A program made the position numbers and the translations under genes. The notes under the pieces were generated by a model. It was not told the origin of the DNA and made no database searches. It saw nothing but the letters and a program-made list of their open reading frames with translations. Positions 1 through 5,011 of a stretch of 5,011 nt of DNA are shown here, one piece after another. The stretch is from assembly GCA_030725885.1 (NCBI GenBank), contig JANRET010000069.1:1-5011 (forward strand), read 5' to 3'. The DNA comes from Microbacteriaceae bacterium. GTDB lineage: Bacteria; Actinomycetota; Actinomycetes; Actinomycetales; Microbacteriaceae. Within the stretch, counting starts at the first letter, position 1. Each line of letters begins with the position of its first letter.

Positions 1-77
1 GTAATGCTAGCAAATCGAAGGTGAAATTGCATCACAGTAGTGTCACAAAAAGTTTATGTGCTATCGGCTTTTACCTA

Positions 78-106
78 TATATACGACTCAATTGTGCTCA
101 AGCCAA
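78..106 (-). promoter_or_regulatory. Possible leftward promoter downstream of the transporter
   Basis: On the minus strand, TTGGCT (101-106) is followed after exactly 17 bp by TATATA (78-83). Each box matches the sigma-70 consensus at 4 of 6 positions. It starts 2 nt past the transporter stop and would drive a gene beyond the left edge. The stretch 1-108 is AT-rich (46 G/C of 120 in bases 1-120) and holds no coding region or clear terminator that I can support. Confidence 0.3.
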
Positions 107-108
107 AT

Positions 109-1005
109 CTACGACGGTTTCCCGTCTCTAATCGACGATTGATCGCGGCCGGCAAGGTACGAGCCGGCAACCACCAGCGGGAGGCCGATCACAATTCCCG
201 CCGTCACCGGCTCGTTAAGGAAGACAATCCCCAGGACCGAAGCAACCAGCAGGTTGAGATAAGTGATGAGTGTCGCGCGGCGCGGTCCGACGTGCGTAAT
301 CAACGCAAAGAAAAGCACGAACGCAATCGCGGAACTCACCGCACCCAGAACAAGAATCGCAACCCACCCGTCCACCGACGGGATGCGGGCGATGTCGGCC
401 GGCAACGTGAACGCGGCGAAAGGGGCATAGATTATCGATACCATCCCGAGAGCAACGGCACTGAGTGACAGCCCAGACATTGTCGGCATTGTTCGCCCGG
501 CGACGATTGGCGCGACCGCGTAACACACCGCGGAAAATGCCAGCATCATTACCGGACCAATTTCAAGCGCGCCGCTCACTGCGTCGATACCAACCAGGGC
601 AAACACCCCTACAAACCCCAGAATCAGTCCGGCGATGGTTGCGGGATGCCGCGCGGCTCGGTCGCCAAGGAACGTGCCCGTGATGAACGCGGCGATAAAC
701 GGGATTGTCGTCATCATAAGTCCGGCGAAGCTACTCGCTGTGGTTCTCTCGGCCTCGGTGATCAAATACCACGGGCCGACCATTTCCAACGTTGCGAACA
801 ACAACACCCCGCGCCAGTTCGTCATCGTTTTTTTGAGTTCGCCGCGCATGATGACGATTGGCAACAGGATCACCGCGCCGATGGTGACCCGCAACCAGAC
901 GATGCTGGGTGTGCTGAATGACTGGTTGGCGATTGCGATGAAATAGTAGGGGATCCCCCAGGCGATTCCGACAGCGAGGAACAGCAAAATTGCGCGACGC
1001 GACAT
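109..1005 (-). CDS. EamA / drug-metabolite transporter (DMT) superfamily permease
   Basis: Inner-membrane permease of the EamA (RhaT-like) family; substrate unknown. Members export metabolites, amino acids or drugs, and nothing here narrows it. From the ATG at 1005 it is 298 aa, the usual length, with about ten hydrophobic segments (roughly 5-24, 34-53, 65-83, 92-113, 121-141, 148-170, 179-201, 214-235, 243-263, 266-286) in two EamA repeats. The second repeat ends in the classic pattern ALITHVGPRRATLITYLN followed by FLNEP and GLPLVVAGSYLAG; the first has the matching FLGDRAARHPATIAGLIL. The start is uncertain: an in-frame GTG at 1071 would add 22 mostly polar, charged residues. Neither start has a clear Shine-Dalgarno. 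I prefer the ATG because it puts the first membrane segment at the normal place. GC is like gyrA, so this gene is outside the low-GC islet. Confidence 0.93.
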   Translation of the reverse strand: MSRRAILLFLAVGIAWGIPYYFIAIANQSFSTPSIVWLRVTIGAVILLPIVIMRGELKKTMTNWRGVLLFATLEMVGPWYLITEAERTTASSFAGLMMTTIPFIAAFITGTFLGDRAARHPATIAGLILGFVGVFALVGIDAVSGALEIGPVMMLAFSAVCYAVAPIVAGRTMPTMSGLSLSAVALGMVSIIYAPFAAFTLPADIARIPSVDGWVAILVLGAVSSAIAFVLFFALITHVGPRRATLITYLNLLVASVLGIVFLNEPVTAGIVIGLPLVVAGSYLAGRDQSSIRDGKPS

Positions 1006-1100
1006 CTCGCGCCGGCTATTTCGACTGCGGTCGTGTGGGAATGTGATTGCCGAGACGTTCGACGAATGCACTAACGGAACAATCTCGATAACTGTCTAAT

Positions 1101-1112
1101 TTCACGTGTGAA
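1101..1112. promoter_or_regulatory. Short palindrome between islet edge and transporter
   Basis: TTCAC and GTGAA arms are separated by 2 bp, 11 bp outside the distal repeat and upstream of the transporter. It could be an operator of that gene. A weak promoter pair overlaps it on the minus strand (TTCACA, 16 bp, TATCGA). The arms are only 5 bp, so chance is a real alternative. Confidence 0.25.
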
Positions 1113-1122
1113 GTCTATTCGG

Positions 1123-1137
1123 TGTGGAGACTAGGGG
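1123..1137. repeat. Duplicate of the tRNA-Ala 3' end (distal candidate attachment repeat)
   Basis: TGTGGAGACTAGGGG on the plus strand, identical to 1764-1778 and in the same orientation. The sequence beyond it does not continue into a T loop or anticodon arm, so it is not a decayed whole tRNA gene. It lies just upstream of the transporter gene. Confidence 0.75.
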
Positions 1138-1188
1138 GGTCTATGTAGCCCGCCAAACCAACAGTTGGAGGCCTGTGTTTTTAGAAAC

Positions 1189-1208
1189 CAGACTATAAAT
1201 CAGACTAT
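1189..1208. repeat. Two tandem copies of CAGACTAT, 12-bp period
   Basis: Exact 8-bp copies at 1189-1196 and 1201-1208, separated by 4 bp, lie about 50-70 bp inside the distal attachment repeat. Short repeats at such a position can be integrase or excisionase arm sites, but with no recombinase gene present this is only a suggestion. Confidence 0.4.
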
Positions 1209-1216
1209 TTTCTGAT
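1193..1216 (-). terminator. Weak hairpin after the small islet gene
   Basis: On the minus strand, ATCAGA and TCTGAT pair over 6 bp around a 6-nt loop and are followed by TTATAG. It begins about 21 nt after the stop codon. The stem is AT-rich and the T tract is poor, so this is a low-confidence terminator. Confidence 0.25.
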
Positions 1217-1236
1217 GACAAATTGCATTCAGATTT

Positions 1237-1593
1237 CTATGCAGTCAGGCTTGCGTTGATGTCCTTAGCAAGGCTCTTTGCTGAGTCAATGCCCAGTGCG
1301 ATCCTGTTCCACTTCATGTCCTGTAGTTCAAGGACCAAGACATTTTGCCCACGCCTCCAGCAAGTAAATACCCTGTCACCATTCTTTGCGAAAGTTCCCA
1401 TTGAGAATATTCCAGGTACGCCTATTGCTCCCCTGGTTCTAAAAACGAGAGTGTCGTTCATGAATGTAGGGTCCGCAGTGGCTCCGCGAAGGTTTTTCGT
1501 GTGTATTTCGGTGTCTCCCTTGTAGGTCAAGAGTTTCTCCCACCAGGTGAAAGTTATCTTTACCCCTGTTTTAGTTATCTCCAAACTTGCCAT
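1237..1593 (-). CDS. Small PH-like hypothetical protein carried in the tRNA-Ala islet
   Basis: 118 aa, soluble in appearance: no signal peptide and no hydrophobic segment long enough to span a membrane. I cannot name a function. The layout resembles small actinobacterial proteins that I remember as having a PH-like beta-rich fold: an N-terminal strand pair (residues 3-16), WWEKL at 17-21, an alternating strand region with RGAIGVPGIFSMGTF around 54-68, then GDRVFTCWRRGQNVLVLEL at about 72-90, and a C-terminal helix (DSAKSLAKDINASL, about 103-116). The GxPGxxxxGTF signature is the basis for that link, from memory only. The ATG is supported by AAAGGA 8 nt upstream. GC is about 46%, clearly below its neighbours, and it is the only gene between the two tRNA-end repeats, so it was probably acquired. 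The frame is intact, which argues for a maintained function. Confidence 0.75.
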   Translation of the reverse strand: MASLEITKTGVKITFTWWEKLLTYKGDTEIHTKNLRGATADPTFMNDTLVFRTRGAIGVPGIFSMGTFAKNGDRVFTCWRRGQNVLVLELQDMKWNRIALGIDSAKSLAKDINASLTA

Positions 1594-1601
1594 TAGCGTT
1601 T

Positions 1602-1607
1602 TCCTTT
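1602..1607 (-). promoter_or_regulatory. Ribosome binding site of the small islet gene
   Basis: AAAGGA on the minus strand, 8 nt before the ATG at 1593. It decides the start of an otherwise unfamiliar gene and supports it being translated. Confidence 0.65.
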
Positions 1608-1681
1608 CATCGTGCGAAAAGGGTTCTGCCCCAAAAGTATTGGGCGATTTGGCGGCAGATTTTCGCAGTTGTTTCGTCCTC

Positions 1682-1701
1682 TATTGACCAATCAGTCAAT
1701 A
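1682..1701. promoter_or_regulatory. Palindrome upstream of the small islet gene, operator candidate
   Basis: Perfect 7-bp inverted arms TATTGAC and GTCAATA are separated by 6 bp. The dyad is 89 nt upstream of the ATG at 1593, in the leader or promoter region of that gene. It includes a TTGACT that could act as a -35 box, but I find no good -10 at 16-18 bp from it. A repressor-binding site is the simplest reading; no regulator gene is in the window. Confidence 0.35.
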
Positions 1702-1729
1702 AATACTCTAAATGTTGACGAATGAACGC

Positions 1730-1760
1730 AAAAAGGTCCGTCAGAAATGTCGGGTTTTTT
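1730..1760 (-). terminator. Terminator-like hairpin after tRNA-Ala, possibly bidirectional
   Basis: On the minus strand, CCGACA and TGACGG flank a TTTC loop; they pair over five positions with one mismatch. The stem is preceded by an A tract and followed by ACC and five T. On the plus strand the same stem is followed by G and six T (1755-1760), so it could stop transcription from either side. It starts only 6 nt past the 3' end of tRNA-Ala, where the gyrBA-DUF3566-tRNA transcript should end. It lies on the islet side of the attachment repeat, so it would have come with the insertion. The stem is short. Confidence 0.45.
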
Positions 1761-1763
1761 CCT

Positions 1764-1778
1764 TGTGGAGACTAGGGG
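1764..1778. repeat. Candidate attachment repeat at the tRNA-Ala 3' end
   Basis: Fifteen bases covering the last 13 nt of tRNA-Ala (end of the T arm, acceptor strand, discriminator) plus 2 nt downstream. They are identical to 1123-1137; matching stops at the next base on both sides. This copy is part of the functional tRNA. Confidence 0.75.
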
Positions 1779-1838
1779 AATCGAACCCCTGACCTCCTGC
1801 TTGCAAAGCAGGCGCTCTACCAATTGAGCTAAGTCCCC
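1766..1838 (-). tRNA. tRNA-Ala (anticodon UGC)
   Basis: A 73-nt cloverleaf on the minus strand: acceptor GGGGACT/AGTCTCC, D arm GCTC/GAGC, anticodon stem CCTGC/GCAGG around TTTGCAA (anticodon TGC), variable loop AGGTC, T stem AGGGG/CCCCT with loop TTCGATT, discriminator A. The third acceptor pair is G3-U70, the known identity element of alanine tRNAs, which confirms the specificity independently of the anticodon. CCA is not encoded. The 3'-terminal 13 nt are duplicated 641 bp away at 1123-1137, so this gene looks like the attachment site of an integrated segment while remaining intact itself. Confidence 0.98.
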
Positions 1839-1863
1839 GTTGTTACGGTTTCAGGAAACCGTG

Positions 1864-1937
1864 TGGGGCTACCAGGACTTGAACCTGGGACCTCTTCGTT
1901 ATCAGCGAAGCGCTCTAACCACCTGAGCTATAGCCCC
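1864..1937 (-). tRNA. tRNA-Ile (anticodon GAU)
   Basis: The 74-nt minus-strand sequence folds as a complete cloverleaf. It has a 7-bp acceptor stem GGGGCTA/TAGCCCC, a D arm with GCTC/GAGC, an anticodon stem CTTCG/CGAAG around loop CTGATAA (anticodon GAT), a 5-nt variable loop AGGTC, a T stem CCAGG/CCTGG with loop TTCAAGT, and discriminator A. CCA is not encoded. The gene lies 57 nt after the DUF3566 stop and 25 nt before tRNA-Ala. The Ile-Ala pair directly after gyrA and the DUF3566 gene is a conserved actinobacterial arrangement. I see no convincing promoter of its own, so transcription from the gyr operon is likely. Confidence 0.98.
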
Positions 1938-1994
1938 TGAACCTCCCCGAGCCTATCGCACTTCGCGGCCGGCGAAAAACGGGTGGTCAGTTGG

Positions 1995-2361
1995 TTAGTC
2001 GTTGGTGAACGCGATACGAATGCCGCCAGTGATTCGAGCGATGAAATTGAACGCCAACGAGCCCAACGCGCCAAGGACGGTTCCACAGACGATGTTTGCA
2101 ATGATCTGAACGACGGTGAAAATCATCACGGATGGGAATGACATGAGGTCGGTGAGCCCCATGAAGTCAATTCCGATAATGGAACTGACAATTCCATTCA
2201 AGGTGTCGACCACACCCAGCACCGTCAGAAGCAACCATGCTCCGATGTTGAACACGGCGAGCACGAGTGACACGGTCAGTGCGACAATGAAAGAGTTTTT
2301 GGTCGCCGACCAGAAATCGATGTGGACGAGGCGCAGGCGGACCTGCTTGTTCGCGCTGTCT

Positions 2362-2369
<8 letters not shown>
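1995..2369 (-). CDS. DUF3566 family transmembrane protein (gyrA-linked)
   Basis: A 124-aa protein of the actinobacterial DUF3566 family, which in many actinobacteria sits directly downstream of gyrA (the Rv0007 position in Mycobacterium tuberculosis). Its biochemical role is not established. A short basic cytoplasm-like N-terminus (residues 1-25, with [17 protein letters not shown]) precedes a hydrophobic segment at about 28-52. A loop follows, then a second hydrophobic segment at about 80-107, ending in [15 protein letters not shown], which resembles the family's usual C-terminal signature. The mycobacterial member has a long N-terminal extension that is absent here. The ATG lies inside the end of gyrA (ATGAGTAA, 8-nt overlap), which suggests translational coupling; only a weak GGAAG is seen 9 nt upstream. 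Family assignment is from sequence character plus position. Confidence 0.9.
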
Positions 2370-4941
<2,572 letters not shown>

Positions 4942-4948
4942 GTCTGTG

Positions 4949-4954
4949 TCCTTT
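4949..4954 (-). promoter_or_regulatory. Ribosome binding site of gyrA
   Basis: Read on the minus strand, AAAGGA stands 7 nt before the ATG at 4941, inside the 23-nt gap after the gyrB stop. The spacing is standard, and it supports this ATG as the true gyrA start. Confidence 0.75.
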
Positions 4955-4964
4955 TATCGCGCCC

Positions 4965-5011
4965 CTAGATGTCGAGGAAGCGCACGTCTTTCGCGTTTTG
5001 CTGGATGAACG
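4965..5011 (-). CDS. gyrB: DNA gyrase subunit B, C-terminal end only (partial)
   Basis: Only the last 14 residues and a TAG stop are inside the window; the gene continues past the right edge. The reading, FIQQNAKDVRFLDI, is the characteristic GyrB C-terminus (usually RxxFIxxNAxDVRFLDI). GyrB is the ATPase and TOPRIM subunit of DNA gyrase, which introduces negative supercoils together with GyrA. Its stop lies 23 nt before the gyrA ATG on the same strand, so the two genes form the usual actinobacterial gyrBA operon. The identification rests on this short but highly conserved motif and on its position directly upstream of gyrA. Confidence 0.93.
   Translation of the reverse strand, partial: FIQQNAKDVRFLDI

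Larger units (their letters stand above)
1123..1778. mobile_element. Putative tRNA-Ala-integrated micro-island or remnant, bounded by 15-bp direct repeats
   Basis: The segment runs from the 3' end of tRNA-Ala to a second copy of that 3' end. What is seen: two identical 15-bp repeats in direct orientation (1123-1137 and 1764-1778), a drop in GC (hand count 278 of 620 bases, about 45%, for 1141-1760; 60-base samples in the flanking genes give 33, 36, 38 and 39 of 60), and a single small gene inside (1237-1593). What is known: many tyrosine-recombinase elements integrate into tRNA 3' ends and restore the gene while leaving a short duplicate of its end at the far border. What is inferred: this is such an insertion. 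There is no integrase, excisionase or second gene, so it is either a deletion remnant or a tiny element mobilised in trans. Confidence 0.6.

Noticed and set aside
40..468. Plus-strand frame of 142 codons overlapping the transporter's 3' half
   Set aside because: The product is Arg/Asn/Gln/His-rich and low in hydrophobic residues, typical of the antisense of a membrane protein gene; the minus-strand EamA product is clearly the real one.
1123..1137. Remnant of a second, decayed tRNA gene rather than an attachment repeat
   Set aside because: The match ends abruptly before the T loop and the adjoining sequence has no T-loop or anticodon-arm remains, which fits an attachment duplication better than a decayed gene.
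1158..1168. CCAAC-A-GTTGG palindrome near the distal repeat
   Set aside because: Eleven bases with a 1-nt centre cannot form a hairpin, and the size is compatible with chance; no nearby promoter to give it meaning.
1223..1525. Plus-strand frame of 100 codons across the islet
   Set aside because: It is antisense to the minus-strand gene that has a proper ribosome binding site and a coherent fold pattern; no supporting signal on this strand.
1630..1644. CCCAA/TTGGG hairpin in the leader of the islet gene as a riboswitch or attenuator
   Set aside because: A 5-bp stem alone, with no alternative pairing, T tract or known aptamer features; too weak to call.
1962..1976. TTCGC/GCGAA hairpin between the DUF3566 gene and tRNA-Ile as a terminator
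   Set aside because: On the transcribed minus strand the T run precedes the stem and none follows it, so it does not fit intrinsic termination; it may be a processing or chance structure.

Overview
The window reads as a chromosomal segment from an actinobacterium. It carries the conserved order gyrB - gyrA - DUF3566 membrane protein - tRNA-Ile(GAU) - tRNA-Ala(UGC), all on the minus strand, which in actinobacteria usually lies close to the replication origin. The GyrA wording (for example the '[20 protein letters not shown]' stretch near the C-terminus) looks most like Microbacteriaceae. That family call is from memory of the family, not from a search.

Layout in the direction of transcription, right to left: the last 14 codons of gyrB (4965-5011); gyrA, complete at 859 aa (2362-4941); a 124-aa DUF3566 membrane protein overlapping the end of gyrA by 8 nt (1995-2369); tRNA-Ile (1864-1937); tRNA-Ala (1766-1838); a hairpin flanked by A and T tracts that could end the operon (1730-1760); a small PH-like hypothetical gene (1237-1593); and an EamA/DMT-family transporter (109-1005, or from 1071). 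The last ~108 bases hold no gene that I can see but do carry a plausible leftward promoter.

The most interesting structure is between tRNA-Ala and the transporter. The 3'-terminal 13 nt of tRNA-Ala plus 2 nt beyond it (1764-1778) recur as a perfect 15-bp direct repeat at 1123-1137, 641 bp away. The enclosed DNA has about 45% GC (hand count 278 of 620), while 60-base samples from the flanking genes give 55-65%. This is the architecture of site-specific integration into a tRNA 3' end. The segment is only ~640 bp, has no integrase and carries a single small gene with its own ribosome binding site, a 7-bp-arm palindrome upstream and terminator-like hairpins. I read it as a micro-island or the remnant of a larger element. 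It is the only candidate for something undescribed here; everything else is ordinary housekeeping sequence.

How the genes relate: GyrB and GyrA form DNA gyrase. The DUF3566 protein is probably translationally coupled to gyrA, and the two tRNAs are probably read through from the same operon, as no convincing tRNA promoter is visible. The small islet gene and the transporter are co-oriented but appear functionally unrelated to this operon.
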